From the NCBI RefSeq assembly GCF_001570885.1, contig NZ_BCSN01000001.1:62001-126000 (forward strand): a DNA stretch of 64,000 bases, read 5' to 3'. Of this stretch, positions 28,702 to 37,019 are shown piece by piece (the first letter of the stretch is position 1; every line of letters begins with the position of its first letter). The notes under the pieces were generated by a model. The model was not told the DNA's origin. It saw only the letters and a list, made by a program, of their open reading frames with translations, and made no database searches. The DNA is from Micrococcus lylae NBRC 15355 (lineage in GTDB: Bacteria; Actinomycetota; Actinomycetes; Actinomycetales; Micrococcaceae). The position numbers were made by a program, and so were the translations under genes.

Positions 28702-28723
28702 GTTTCGGGGAAGAGACACGGTC
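28702..28723 (+). repeat. Truncated copy of the palindromic repeat element
   Basis: The left half (GTTTCGGGGAAGAGACACGG and two more bases) of the element at 28761-28820, 59 bp upstream of it. With flanking bases the direct repeat covers 28689-28723 and 28748-28782 (33 of 35 identical). Confidence 0.85.
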
Positions 28724-28760
28724 GCCCGGTAGACGCGGCCCGGTGCCGCCACGGCCTCGC

Positions 28761-28820
28761 GTTTCGGGGAAGAGACACGGTCACGTTCTGCGATCTCAAC
28801 ACCGTGTCTTGCCCTCACTT
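28761..28820 (+). repeat. Palindromic repeat element, copy C (inverted core)
   Basis: Outer arms GTTTCGGGG (28761) and CCCTCACTT (28812) match copy A at 45447-45506 in the same orientation. The 7-bp inverted repeats ACACGGT (28775-28781) and ACCGTGT (28801-28807) are identical. The 19-bp core 28782-28800 is the reverse complement of the copy A core, with 18 of 19 matches. Confidence 0.9.
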
Positions 28821-28842
28821 GCGCAGGGGTGAGGCCGTCCCG

Positions 28843-29628
28843 TCAGCCGGCCCCGAGCACGCCGAACATGATCGCGATGTAGTGGCAGACGAAGCCGCCC
28901 ACCGTGAAGGCGTGGAACAGCTCATGGAAGCCGAACCACTCCTTGTGGAGGGACGGCGCCTTGAGCGCGTAGAACACGGCGCCCACGATGTACGCGGCAC
29001 CGCCGGCGCAGATGAGCACGGCGGCCGGGACGTTCGCGGCGAAGAAGTCCCCGATGTACAGCAGCGCCGCCAGGCCGAGGCACACGTAGACGGGCGTGTA
29101 GAGCCAGCGCGGGGCGTGGGTCCAGAAGACGCGGAACAGCACGCCCACGATCGCGCCGCCCCAGACCAGGGACAGCAGCAGGAGGGCCTTGTCCTGCGGC
29201 AGCAGCGCGATGGACAGCGGCGTGTAGGTGCCGGCGATGACCAGCATGATGTTGGTGTGGTCCAGGCGCTTGAGCACCAGGGAGACCTGCTCGTTCCACT
29301 GGACGAGGTGGTAGGTGGCGGAGACGCCGAACAGCAGCAGGCCGGTGGTCGAGTACACCACCGAGGCCCAGGTCAGCGCAGTGCCGGGGGCGAGGACGAT
29401 CAGCACGATTCCCGCGACCAGCGTCAGCGGCACCATGACGGCGTGGATCCAGCCGCGCAGACGGGGCTTGAACAGGGGGTCGGACGGGTCGGTGACGCGG
29501 GCGATCCGCCAGCGCGAGGGCGGGGCCACGGCGCCGTCGGCGGCGGGGGCCAGGCGATCGCCGGCCACGCGTCCGTCATGGTCCGTGGCGAGCGCCCCCG
29601 TGGTGGGGATGTCAGGACGGGTGCTCAT
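28843..29628 (-). CDS. Hemolysin III family (PAQR) membrane protein
   Basis: A 261-aa protein with a hydrophilic N-terminus of about 55 residues and seven predicted helices. PAQR/YqfA metal-site pieces are present: SATYH in helix 2 region, the aspartate in RLDHTNIMLVIAGTYTP, and the C-terminal HELFHAFTVGGFVCHY with the histidine pair. Bacterial members are linked to membrane lipid homeostasis; the haemolysin name is historical. The start at ATG 29628 lacks a clear RBS. The mycobacterial counterpart is also divergent from a short-chain Z-prenyltransferase gene. Confidence 0.9.
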   Translation of the reverse strand: MSTRPDIPTTGALATDHDGRVAGDRLAPAADGAVAPPSRWRIARVTDPSDPLFKPRLRGWIHAVMVPLTLVAGIVLIVLAPGTALTWASVVYSTTGLLLFGVSATYHLVQWNEQVSLVLKRLDHTNIMLVIAGTYTPLSIALLPQDKALLLLSLVWGGAIVGVLFRVFWTHAPRWLYTPVYVCLGLAALLYIGDFFAANVPAAVLICAGGAAYIVGAVFYALKAPSLHKEWFGFHELFHAFTVGGFVCHYIAIMFGVLGAG

Positions 29629-29666
29629 GGCCCCATTCTTCCACCGCCGCCTGGGCGTGGGCCGCG

Positions 29667-29672
29667 TATTCT
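29667..29672 (+). promoter_or_regulatory. Putative -10 (TATTCT) of the prenyltransferase gene
   Basis: TATTCT about 95 nt before GTG 29768. The same spot read on the minus strand gives CAGAAT, which may serve the divergent hemolysin III gene. Confidence 0.4.
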
Positions 29673-29767
29673 GTCCATGACCGGATGCGCGTCCGCGTGG
29701 CGACGCCCGGGTGAGCCCGAGCGGGCTTCGAACCGAGCAGGCTTCGAATCAGACAGGAGTGGTCCGC

Positions 29768-30541
29768 GTGCGCCAGCCCGAGGTCGTCTACCGCATGTAC
29801 GAGCGGCGCCTGGCCCAAGACCTGGACCCGGAGCGCATGCCGCGGCACATCGGCGTGATGGTGGACGGCAATCGCCGCTGGGCCCGGGCGTTCGGTGCCT
29901 CCACCCAGCAGGGCCATCAGGCCGGTGCGGACCGGATCATCGAGTTCATCGGCTGGTGCGACGAGCTGAGGATCCCGGTGGTCACCCTGTACATGCTGTC
30001 CACGGACAACCTGGCCCGGGATCCGCAGGAGCTGGCCCCGCTGCTGGAGATCATCAAGACGACGGCCCGGAGGCTGGCTGAGCCGCAGGACGGCCGTCTG
30101 CGGGCTCGGGTGCAGCCGGTGGGTGCGGTGGACCTCCTCCCGGAGGACCTGGCCGCGTGCCTGACTGCCGTGGCCGAGGAGACGAAGGACAGCGAGGGCA
30201 TCCACATCAACGTGGCGGTCGGCTACGGCGGCCGCCGGGAGATCGTGGACGCGGTGCGCGAGCTGCTGGTGGAGGCGGACGCGCAGGGACGTTCGGCGGC
30301 GGATGTGGCCGCGGAGCTGTCCGTGGACCAGATCTCGGACCGTCTCTACACGCGCGGCCAGCCGGACCCGGACCTGGTGATCCGCACCTCCGGCGAGCAG
30401 CGTCTGTCCGGGTTCCTCATGTGGCAGTCCGCGTACTCGGAGTTCTACTTCTGCGAGGCCCTGTGGCCGGATTTTCGGCGGGTGGACTTCCTCCGCGCGC
30501 TCCGGGACTACGCCTCCCGCCAGCGCCGCTTCGGGGCCTGA
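29768..30541 (+). CDS. Isoprenyl transferase (cis-prenyltransferase, UppS/Z-FPP synthase family)
   Basis: A 257-aa cis-prenyltransferase that condenses isopentenyl diphosphate onto an allylic primer. Motifs: IGVMVDGNRRWAR with the catalytic aspartate, YMLSTDNLARD, NVAVGYGGRREI, and the C-terminal DLVIRTSGEQRLSGFLMWQSAYSEFYF split into its usual blocks. The VMVDGNRRWA wording and its place beside the hemolysin III gene resemble mycobacterial Rv1086, a Z,E-farnesyl diphosphate synthase, more than the long-chain UppS; chain length cannot be read with certainty. GTG 29768 follows AGGAG by 8 nt and removes 19 residues from the longest frame. Confidence 0.9.
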   Translation: MRQPEVVYRMYERRLAQDLDPERMPRHIGVMVDGNRRWARAFGASTQQGHQAGADRIIEFIGWCDELRIPVVTLYMLSTDNLARDPQELAPLLEIIKTTARRLAEPQDGRLRARVQPVGAVDLLPEDLAACLTAVAEETKDSEGIHINVAVGYGGRREIVDAVRELLVEADAQGRSAADVAAELSVDQISDRLYTRGQPDPDLVIRTSGEQRLSGFLMWQSAYSEFYFCEALWPDFRRVDFLRALRDYASRQRRFGA

Positions 30542-30550
30542 CCGACCGCC

Positions 30551-31255
30551 TCAGCGGATGCCGGCGCGCATCTCGGCCCGCTCGAGCCAGGACGGGCCGC
30601 GCTCGCGGCGGTCCTTGCGCCCCCACAGCAGGGCCAGCATGAGCCCGGCGAGGAAGCCGGCGATGTGCCCGGTCCAGGACAGGCCGGCCTGCGGGATCAT
30701 GCCGAGGAGGGTGCCGCCGAGCAGCGGCAGGGAGACCAGCAGGGAGACCACCACGGCGATCCAGCGCCGCGCGACGATGCCGTAGACCAGCAGGAACGCG
30801 GTGAACGCGTAGACGATGCCGGAGGCGCCGATGTGCACGCCGGGGGTGCCGATCAGCCAGTTGATCAGGCCGGAGCCGAGCCAGGTCCAGAGCATGAGCC
30901 GCAGCGGGCGTCGGGAGACCACGGCGGCCACGGGGGAGAGCACGAGCAGGGCGGTGGTGTTGCCGATCAGGTGTCCCCAGCCGCCGTGCAGCAGCGGGGA
31001 GAAGAGGATGCCGTCCAGCCCGTCGAGCCGGCGCGGGATGAGGCCGAACCCGGACACCAGGGCGCGGCCGCCGACCATGCCGAGCAGCCCGCCGAGCCAC
31101 ATGAACGCCAGCAGGAACACGGACGGGGCAAACCAGCGGACCAGGTGGTCGCGCCACGGGGGGCGCTCGCGCACCGAGCCGTCGCGTCCTCGGGGCGCGG
31201 GCTGGTCGCCGAAGCCGACCGAGTCGAATCGGTCGGGGCTGTGGTGGTGGGTCAT
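30551..31255 (-). CDS. Rhomboid family intramembrane serine protease
   Basis: A 234-aa membrane protein with six predicted helices. The catalytic serine is in GASGIVYAF and the histidine in WTGHIAGF; the L1/helix 2 HGGWGHLIGN motif with its conserved His and Asn is present, so the protease should be active. The first 40 residues are hydrophilic and start MTHHHS. AGGAGG 7 nt upstream decides for ATG 31255 against a longer frame. It converges with the prenyltransferase gene with only 9 bp between stops, so no separate terminator is present. Confidence 0.92.
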   Translation of the reverse strand: MTHHHSPDRFDSVGFGDQPAPRGRDGSVRERPPWRDHLVRWFAPSVFLLAFMWLGGLLGMVGGRALVSGFGLIPRRLDGLDGILFSPLLHGGWGHLIGNTTALLVLSPVAAVVSRRPLRLMLWTWLGSGLINWLIGTPGVHIGASGIVYAFTAFLLVYGIVARRWIAVVVSLLVSLPLLGGTLLGMIPQAGLSWTGHIAGFLAGLMLALLWGRKDRRERGPSWLERAEMRAGIR

Positions 31256-31275
31256 GATCGGCCTCCTGCGGTCCA

Positions 31276-31281
31276 GTCTAA
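31276..31281 (-). promoter_or_regulatory. Putative -10 of the rhomboid gene (TAGACT)
   Basis: Minus-strand TAGACT 20 nt before ATG 31255; a short leader holds AGGAGG. Confidence 0.5.
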
Positions 31282-31403
31282 GCAGACGCCCGCGCAGGTC
31301 TTCGCCTGCACCGAACGCTGCGGTCACCGGCCCGTCACCGCCGTCACCGGGGCTTCACGCGACATTCATCCGGCGTGTCTGACGGGGCCGGTCCACCGGC
31401 TTC

Positions 31404-31409
31404 TAGCGT
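31404..31409 (+). promoter_or_regulatory. Putative -10 of the PIN-PhoH gene (TAGCGT)
   Basis: TAGCGT about 50 nt before GTG 31461. Confidence 0.4.
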
Positions 31410-31460
31410 GAGAGGCATCCGGACAGGCAGGGGCGTCGAGGCCCCGGCGAGGAGGCACAC

Positions 31461-32906
31461 GTGCAGCAGACCACCCATCCCGTCCAGGCCGGCGAGGAGC
31501 GCGGCCGAGACCGCCTCAGCGTGGGAGAGCGGACCTATGTGCTGGACACCTCGGTGCTCCTGTCCGACCCGCGGGCGCTGCTGCGCTTCGCCGAGCACGA
31601 GGTGATCCTGCCGCTGGTGGTGATCTCGGAGCTGGAGCACAAGCGGCACGACCCGGACCTGGGCTACTACGCCCGCTCCGCGCTGCGCCTGCTGGACGAG
31701 CTGCGCACGCAGCACGGCGGGCTGTCCCAGGATCTGCCGCTGAACCCGGAGGGCGGAACGCTGCGGGTGGAGCTGAACCACATCTCCACGGACGTGCTGC
31801 CGTTCGGCATCCGCGGCACGGACAACGACTCGCGCATCCTGGCCGTGGCCAAGTCCTTCGCGGACGAGGGGCGGGACGTGACGGTGGTGTCCAAGGACCT
31901 GCCGATGCGTGTGAAGGCCTCGGCCATGGGCCTGGCCGCGGACGAGTACCGCAACGACCAGGTGAAGGACTCCGGCTGGACCGGCACCGTGCAGCTGAGC
32001 GTGGAGGAGGCCGCTGTGGCCGCCCTGTACGAGGACGGGTCGGTGGACCTGGAGGACCTCCTCCTGCCGGCCGTCTCCGGCCTCTCCCTTCCCGACGACG
32101 GCGCCCTCACCTCCACGGGGCTGCTCACCGTGGGCGGGGGCCTCGCCACGTCCGACGACCTGCCGGTGAACACCGGGCTGGTGCTGACGAGCCCGCGAGG
32201 CTCAGCACTGGCCCGCGTCGGGCAGGGCGGTCGTGCCCACCTGGTGCAGGGGGACCGGGAGGTCTTCGGCCTGCAGGGCCGCTCGGCGGAGCAGCGACTG
32301 GCGATCGACCTGCTCACGGATCCGTCCGTGGGCATCGTGTCTCTGGGCGGGCGTGCCGGGACCGGCAAGTCCGCGCTGGCCCTCTGTGCCGGCCTCGAGG
32401 CGGTGATGGAGCGGCGCGAGCACCGCAAGGTGGTCGTGTTCCGCCCGCTGTACGCGGTGGGAGGCCAGGAGCTCGGGTACCTGCCCGGCAGCGAGGCCGA
32501 GAAGATGAACCCCTGGGCGCAGGCGGTCCACGACACGCTCTCGGCCGTGGTCTCGGAGAACGTGATCGACGAGGTGATGGACCGCGGGCTCGTGGAGGTC
32601 CTGCCCCTGACGCACATCCGCGGGCGCTCCCTGCACGACTCGTGGGTGGTGGTGGACGAGGCGCAGTCCCTTGAACGCAACGTGCTGCTCACGGTGCTCT
32701 CCCGCATGGGCCGGAACTCCAAGGTCGTCCTCACCCATGACGTGGCGCAGCGGGACAACCTGCGGGTCGGCCGGCACGACGGCATCGCGGCCGTGGTGGA
32801 GACGCTCAAGGGGCATCGGCTGTTCGGGCACATGACGCTGACCCGCTCCGAGCGCTCGGAGATCGCCGCTCTGGTGACCGAGCTGCTCGAGGAGCGCGGC
32901 CGCTGA
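31461..32906 (+). CDS. PIN domain-PhoH ATPase fusion (PhoH2-like RNA helicase/nuclease)
   Basis: A 481-aa two-domain protein. Residues 15-150 are a PIN nuclease domain: [11 protein letters not shown] with the first acidic residue, [14 protein letters not shown] and [12 protein letters not shown]. Residues 255-481 are a PhoH P-loop domain: Walker [13 protein letters not shown], Walker [23 protein letters not shown] and [11 protein letters not shown]. In mycobacteria PhoH2 unwinds and cleaves RNA and is encoded with a small upstream antitoxin-like ORF, PhoAT; no convincing independent ORF is seen here between 31282 and 31460. GTG 31461 has GAGGAGG 7 nt upstream. A perfect hairpin follows. Confidence 0.92.
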   Translation: MQQTTHPVQAGEERGRDRLSVGERTYVLDTSVLLSDPRALLRFAEHEVILPLVVISELEHKRHDPDLGYYARSALRLLDELRTQHGGLSQDLPLNPEGGTLRVELNHISTDVLPFGIRGTDNDSRILAVAKSFADEGRDVTVVSKDLPMRVKASAMGLAADEYRNDQVKDSGWTGTVQLSVEEAAVAALYEDGSVDLEDLLLPAVSGLSLPDDGALTSTGLLTVGGGLATSDDLPVNTGLVLTSPRGSALARVGQGGRAHLVQGDREVFGLQGRSAEQRLAIDLLTDPSVGIVSLGGRAGTGKSALALCAGLEAVMERREHRKVVVFRPLYAVGGQELGYLPGSEAEKMNPWAQAVHDTLSAVVSENVIDEVMDRGLVEVLPLTHIRGRSLHDSWVVVDEAQSLERNVLLTVLSRMGRNSKVVLTHDVAQRDNLRVGRHDGIAAVVETLKGHRLFGHMTLTRSERSEIAALVTELLEERGR

Positions 32907-32937
32907 GCTCCCCGGAGAAGACCCTGCAGACGTGAAA

Positions 32938-32964
32938 AGGGGCCGCTGCATGGCAGCGGCCCCT
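32938..32964 (+). terminator. Hairpin terminator of the PIN-PhoH gene
   Basis: Perfect 12-bp stem, arms 32938-32949 and 32953-32964, loop ATG; preceded by an A-run. Confidence 0.8.
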
Positions 32965-33170
32965 GGCGGGGGTGCTCGGCCCCGTGGAGGGGGGATGTGG
33001 GACCGAGGAAGCCCGCCACCATGGCCCCTTGAAACGGGATCGAGGCCATGGGGTCTTTCACGGCCGAACCGGATGTCATTCCGTGTCCGACTGCCACCAG
33101 CCTAGCCGCCTGTGGGCAGACCGTGCAACAGTCTCTGTGGACAGATCACCTTCGAATCCGCTGTGTCTGG

Positions 33171-33176
33171 CAGAGT
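33171..33176 (+). promoter_or_regulatory. Putative -10 (CAGAGT) of the A24 peptidase gene, leaderless
   Basis: CAGAGT, 7 nt, then ATG 33184. It departs from TANNNT at the first base, so weaker support. Confidence 0.35.
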
Positions 33177-33183
33177 GGGGTCC

Positions 33184-33702
33184 ATGGGGTGGAACGCGAC
33201 GTCCGGAGGATGGGGGACGGCCGTTGCGGGAGCGGCCGAGAGCGGCCTGATCGCGGGACTGGCCTGGGCGGCCGTGTGCGCTGCGGTCCTGTTCGCCACA
33301 GATCTTCGTGAGCACCGGCTCCCGAACCGCTGGACCGGGGCGCTCGCCGTCGGGGGAGTGCTGACCGCCGTCCTCGTCGCAGCGCTGTCCGGGGACGCGT
33401 CCGTGCTGCCGACGTCCCTGCTCTGCGGGGCCGGCTACCTGGCTGCGATGGCCGTGCTGCACCTGCTCACCCGGGGCGGCCTCGGCATGGGGGACGTGAA
33501 GCTCGCCGGTGGCCTCGGCCTCTATACGGGTGTGCTCGGCCCCGGCGCCACCGTGGCCGCCGGAGTGCTCGCGATCCTGCTCGGCGGGCTCGTGGCGGCC
33601 GTCCTCGTGCTGCTGCGCCGGGCACGGGCCTCCACACACCTGCCGTTCGGGCCGCCCATGCTCGTCGGCGCCGCGGCGGTGCTGTCCACCGCCTTCCTCT
33701 GA
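33184..33702 (+). CDS. A24 family prepilin peptidase (peptidase domain only)
   Basis: A 172-aa membrane protein with about five helices. The two catalytic aspartates of type IV prepilin peptidases are visible in ATDLREHRLPNR and in GMGDVKLAGGLG. The N-terminal methyltransferase domain of PilD is absent, as in TadV/CpaA enzymes that mature Flp pilins. No pilus genes are present nearby, so the substrate is encoded elsewhere. ATG 33184 is chosen over the upstream in-frame start because of the -10-like CAGAGT 7 nt before it. Its last codons are duplicated downstream (33705-33724). Confidence 0.88.
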   Translation: MGWNATSGGWGTAVAGAAESGLIAGLAWAAVCAAVLFATDLREHRLPNRWTGALAVGGVLTAVLVAALSGDASVLPTSLLCGAGYLAAMAVLHLLTRGGLGMGDVKLAGGLGLYTGVLGPGATVAAGVLAILLGGLVAAVLVLLRRARASTHLPFGPPMLVGAAAVLSTAFL

Positions 33703-33724
33703 GCCTGTCCACCGCCTTCCTCTG
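33682..33724 (+). repeat. 20-bp direct duplication spanning the A24 peptidase stop codon
   Basis: CTGTCCACCGCCTTCCTCTG is perfect at 33682-33701 and 33705-33724, offset 23 bp; the stop TGA (33700-33702) begins inside the first copy. Confidence 0.9.
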
Positions 33725-33823
33725 CGCCCCGAGCGGCAGACGATGCGTCGGCCGGCACCGCCCTCGGGATGAGACTCGCCATGGCCGGCACGGCGTCGGG
33801 TGACGGTGCGGCAGCCGGCGAGC

Positions 33824-33835
33824 GGCCGTCGTCGT
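33824..33835 (+). repeat. Solo copy of the GGCCGTCGTCGT 12-mer
   Basis: Exact 12-mer in the gap between the A24 peptidase gene and fumC; no inverted partner close by. Confidence 0.5.
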
Positions 33836-33858
33836 GAAGAGGCCCGGCACACGCGCAA

Positions 33859-33890
33859 CGGCGCGGCCCCTGAAGAAGGGGACCGCGCCG
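33859..33890. terminator. Hairpin between convergent A24 peptidase gene and fumC
   Basis: Arms 33859-33871 and 33877-33890, 13 bp with one bulge, loop GAAGA. Confidence 0.65.
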
Positions 33891-33927
33891 TCGCAACGGG
33901 ACAGGTGCCGTCAGGCACCGGCCGGGA

Positions 33928-35349
33928 TCACTCGCCCGGGTGGGTCATCGACATGGTGTCCAGCGCCTTGTCCAGCTGCTCCTCGGTGACCTCGCCGCGC
34001 TCCACGTAGCCGAGGTCGACGACGGCCTCGCGGACGGTCATCTTGTTGGCCACGGAGTGCTTGGCGATCGTGGCGGCGGCCTCGTAGCCGATCACCTTGT
34101 TCAGCGGGGTGACGATGGACGGGGAGGCGCCAGCCAGGAAGGTGCAGCGCTCCTCGTTGGCGGTCAGGCCGTCGATCATCTTGTCCGCCATCACGCGGGA
34201 GGTGTTGGCGAGCAGGCGGATGGACTCGAGCAGGTTGGCGGCCATCACCGGGATGCCGACGTTCAGCTCGAAGGCGCCGTTGGTGGAGGACAGGGCCACG
34301 GTGGTGTCGTTGCCGATCACCTGGGCGCACACCATGATGGCGGCCTCACAGATCACCGGGTTGACCTTGCCCGGCATGATCGAGGAGCCCGGCTGCAGGT
34401 CCGGGATGGCGATCTCGCCGAGGCCGGTGTTCGGGCCGGAGCCCATCCAGCGCAGGTCGTTGTTGATCTTCATGATCGAGTAGGCGATGGTGCGCAGCTG
34501 ACCGGAGGCCTCCACCAGGCCGTCGCGGTTGGCCTGGGCCTCGAAGTGGTCGCGGGCCTCGGTGATCGGCAGGCCGGTCTCCTCGGCGAGCAGCTCGATC
34601 ACACGGGCGGAGAAGCCCTTCGGGGTGTTGATGCCGGTGCCGACGGCGGTGCCGCCGAGCGGGACCTCGGCCACCCGGGGCAGGGAGGCCTCGACGCGCT
34701 CGATGCCGTAGCGGATCTGCGCGGCGTAGCCGCCGAACTCCTGGCCCAGGGTCACCGGGGTGGCGTCCATCAGGTGGGTGCGGCCGGACTTCACGATGCC
34801 CTTGAACTCCTCCGCCTTCTTCTCCAGGGAGGCGGCGAGGTGCTCGAAGGCCGGGATCAGGTCGTTGATCAGGGCGCCGGTCACGGCGACGTGCACGGAG
34901 GTGGGGAACACGTCGTTGGAGGACTGGGAGGCGTTCACGTGGTCGTTCGGGTGGACCTCGTCCTCGGAGCCGGCCTCCTTCAGGGTGCGGGTCGCGAGGG
35001 TGGCGAGCACCTCATTGGTGTTCATGTTCGACGAGGTGCCGGAGCCGGTCTGGAACACGTCGATCGGGTAGTGGTCGTCATGGGCGCCCGAGATGACCTC
35101 GTCGGCGGCCTTCACGATCGCGTCCGCACGCTCCTGGGAGATGATGCCCAGCTCCGCGTTCGCCTTCGCCGCGGCCTTCTTGACCTGTGCGAGGGCGTGG
35201 ATGTGGGCCGGCTCCAGGGTCTTGCCGGAGATCGGGAAGTTCTCCACGGCACGCTGGGTCTGGGCGCGGTAGAGGGCGTCCACCGGGACCTTCACCTCGC
35301 CCATCGTGTCGTGCTCGATGCGGTACTGCTGCTCGTTCTGTGCGCTCAT
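33928..35349 (-). CDS. fumC: Class II fumarate hydratase
   Basis: A 473-aa TCA-cycle enzyme converting fumarate to malate without an iron-sulfur cluster. The fumarase/aspartase signature [11 protein letters not shown], the [15 protein letters not shown] region and [11 protein letters not shown] are present; length is that of FumC (about 460-470). ATG 35349 is fixed by TAGACT ending 7 nt upstream, excluding the longer frame. The surroundings (phoH2, fumC, glpX) are ordered as in mycobacteria. Confidence 0.97.
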   Translation of the reverse strand: MSAQNEQQYRIEHDTMGEVKVPVDALYRAQTQRAVENFPISGKTLEPAHIHALAQVKKAAAKANAELGIISQERADAIVKAADEVISGAHDDHYPIDVFQTGSGTSSNMNTNEVLATLATRTLKEAGSEDEVHPNDHVNASQSSNDVFPTSVHVAVTGALINDLIPAFEHLAASLEKKAEEFKGIVKSGRTHLMDATPVTLGQEFGGYAAQIRYGIERVEASLPRVAEVPLGGTAVGTGINTPKGFSARVIELLAEETGLPITEARDHFEAQANRDGLVEASGQLRTIAYSIMKINNDLRWMGSGPNTGLGEIAIPDLQPGSSIMPGKVNPVICEAAIMVCAQVIGNDTTVALSSTNGAFELNVGIPVMAANLLESIRLLANTSRVMADKMIDGLTANEERCTFLAGASPSIVTPLNKVIGYEAAATIAKHSVANKMTVREAVVDLGYVERGEVTEEQLDKALDTMSMTHPGE

Positions 35350-35356
35350 GTGACCG

Positions 35357-35362
35357 AGTCTA
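35357..35362 (-). promoter_or_regulatory. Putative -10 of fumC (TAGACT), leaderless
   Basis: Minus-strand TAGACT, 7 nt, then ATG 35349. Confidence 0.6.
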
Positions 35363-35460
35363 GTCCGCCCGGGCGGGGCGGGAGAGGGGCGTGGGACTGT
35401 TGCGCTCCGATCGCTGCGGCGCAGGTGCACGGCGGCCTCATGCCGGCCGGCACGCGGAGA

Positions 35461-36108
35461 TCAGTCGATGTCGCCGAGCACCCGTCCGAGGGTGGTCTCG
35501 CCGTCCGCCAGCGAGTAGGTCAGACCGATGACCGCGGTGCGGCCGTCGCGCACGGCGCGGTAGAGGTGGCGGGAGGACTCCACGAGCCGGTCGCAGGTCT
35601 GGTCCACGTGCTCGGCCACGGTGCCGTCCACGTCCGTGATGCCCTTGCGCTGTGCGGCGAGCACGGACGGGGTGATGCGCTCGACCAGGGAGCGGATGAA
35701 GCCCGGGGGCATCCGGCCGGTCTCATAGGACTCCACCGCGGCGGTGACGGCGCCGCAGGAGTCGTGGCCCAGGACCACCACGAGCGGGATGTCCAGCACG
35801 TCCACGGAGTACTCGAGGGAGCCGAGCACGGCGTCGTCGATCACCTGGCCGGCCGTGCGGATCACGAACACGTCGCCCAGGCCCACGTCGAAGATGATCT
35901 CCGCGGCGAGCCGGGAGTCCGCGCAGCCGAAGATCACGGCCTTCGGGTGCTGTCCGGACGTCAGCGAGGAGCGGTACTCGGCGCCCTGGTTCGGGTGGCC
36001 GGGGGTGCCGGCCACGAAGCGGTCGTTGCCCGCCTCGAGCATCCGGTAGACCTCGCCGGGCGTCAGCCGCGGCTCGGAGGGGGACTGCGGGGTCGGAGTG
36101 CTGGCCAT
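35461..36108 (-). CDS. Beta-carbonic anhydrase
   Basis: A 215-aa zinc enzyme that hydrates CO2 to bicarbonate. Zinc ligands and dyad are in FGCADSRL (Cys, Asp, Arg) and GHDSCGA (His, Cys); the intervening RTAGQVIDD and VLGSLEYSVDVL are typical. No signal peptide or transporter fusion, so cytoplasmic. ATG 36108 has GGAAGGAT just upstream. It probably supplies bicarbonate for carboxylations, including purine synthesis by PurK/PurE encoded 6 kb away. Confidence 0.94.
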   Translation of the reverse strand: MASTPTPQSPSEPRLTPGEVYRMLEAGNDRFVAGTPGHPNQGAEYRSSLTSGQHPKAVIFGCADSRLAAEIIFDVGLGDVFVIRTAGQVIDDAVLGSLEYSVDVLDIPLVVVLGHDSCGAVTAAVESYETGRMPPGFIRSLVERITPSVLAAQRKGITDVDGTVAEHVDQTCDRLVESSRHLYRAVRDGRTAVIGLTYSLADGETTLGRVLGDID

Positions 36109-36230
36109 GAGGATCCTTCCGTGCGGGCCGCGGCGTCGGGCGGCGCCGTCCGAGGCCTATGGTGTCACGGCCGGACCGGCGGCCGTGCCCGTCCGGCGTC
36201 ATGTCTATCAGCGGACCGCCGTGAGGTCCG

Positions 36231-36905
36231 TCACCGGGCCGCCGCGGTCACGGACTCGGCGAGCTCGCGCATCACGGACTCGTCGCCGGTGACGGTGAGC
36301 ACCACGGTGGTGCCGTCCACCTCGCCGACCCAGAACAGGTCCTTGCCCTCCGGGTCGTGCGGGGTCCAGGAGACGCCTCCGACATCCACGGGGTCGCCGG
36401 CCGGGGACTGCTTCACGCGCATGGCGGTCCAGGTGGGGTTGGCCTCGGCGGCCTGCTCCAGGCCGGCGAACACGTCGTCCGACACCACCCAGCCGACGTC
36501 CCACGAGGAGACGCCGTCCCGGGTGGTCCAGCGGGCGTAGTTGGAGGTCCACCCCTCCGGAACGTCCGGGGCGACGGCGGGGACGCCCTCGGCGGCGCGG
36601 ATCTGCTCGGCCGTCTCGGCCACGTCGATGCGGTCCTGGCGCTCCGGGGCCGGCGGAGGCGGGGCCAGCAGCAGGAAGGCTGCCACCACGGCCATGAGGA
36701 ACAGGGTGGACAGCAGCATGGCCACGGAGCTGGAGGTCGCCCGCTTGGCCTGCTTCTCCGTCAGCACCGGACGCGGCGCCGCCTGGAGGTCGGCCTCCGA
36801 GGAGTCTGCGGGCGCCGCGGCGCGGCCGCCGTCCGGCCCTGCACCGCCTGCGGGCGCGGTGCGGGCGGGGTCGGTCACGTCGGGATGGTTCTCGCTCGAG
36901 CTCAC
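36231..36905 (-). CDS. DUF4245 membrane-anchored protein
   Basis: A 224-aa protein with a disordered, Ala/Pro/Asp-rich cytoplasmic segment (1-55), one membrane helix ([20 protein letters not shown], about 63-82) and an extracytoplasmic domain beginning after a proline run ([10 protein letters not shown]). The domain ([20 protein letters not shown]) fits DUF4245, which lies beside glpX in many Actinobacteria; function unknown. GTG 36905 is preceded by CAGAAT and a 6-nt spacer. It is divergent from glpX. Confidence 0.82.
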   Translation of the reverse strand: MSSSENHPDVTDPARTAPAGGAGPDGGRAAAPADSSEADLQAAPRPVLTEKQAKRATSSSVAMLLSTLFLMAVVAAFLLLAPPPPAPERQDRIDVAETAEQIRAAEGVPAVAPDVPEGWTSNYARWTTRDGVSSWDVGWVVSDDVFAGLEQAAEANPTWTAMRVKQSPAGDPVDVGGVSWTPHDPEGKDLFWVGEVDGTTVVLTVTGDESVMRELAESVTAAAR

Positions 36906-36911
36906 CCGTGC

Positions 36912-36917
36912 ATTCTG
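36912..36917 (-). promoter_or_regulatory. Putative -10 of the DUF4245 gene (CAGAAT), leaderless
   Basis: Minus-strand CAGAAT, 6 nt, then GTG 36905. Confidence 0.4.
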
Positions 36918-36940
36918 CCACCCCGGGCACGGCAGGCCCG

Positions 36941-36946
36941 TAGGAT
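36941..36946 (+). promoter_or_regulatory. Putative -10 of glpX (TAGGAT)
   Basis: TAGGAT gives a leader of about 65 nt ending in CGGAGAGAC before ATG 37020. Confidence 0.45.
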
Positions 36947-37019
36947 GGAGGTGGGGCAGAGTGGCCCCGGCGCCGACCCGCGAGCAGGACCGGCGCACCG
37001 CGATCTGGATCGGAGAGAC

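Noticed and set aside
31375-31605. Possible small antitoxin ORF upstream of the PIN-PhoH gene
   Set aside because: It overlaps the PIN-PhoH start out of frame for over 140 bases, lacks a ribosome binding site and has a Cys/Arg/Pro/Ser composition typical of shadow frames.
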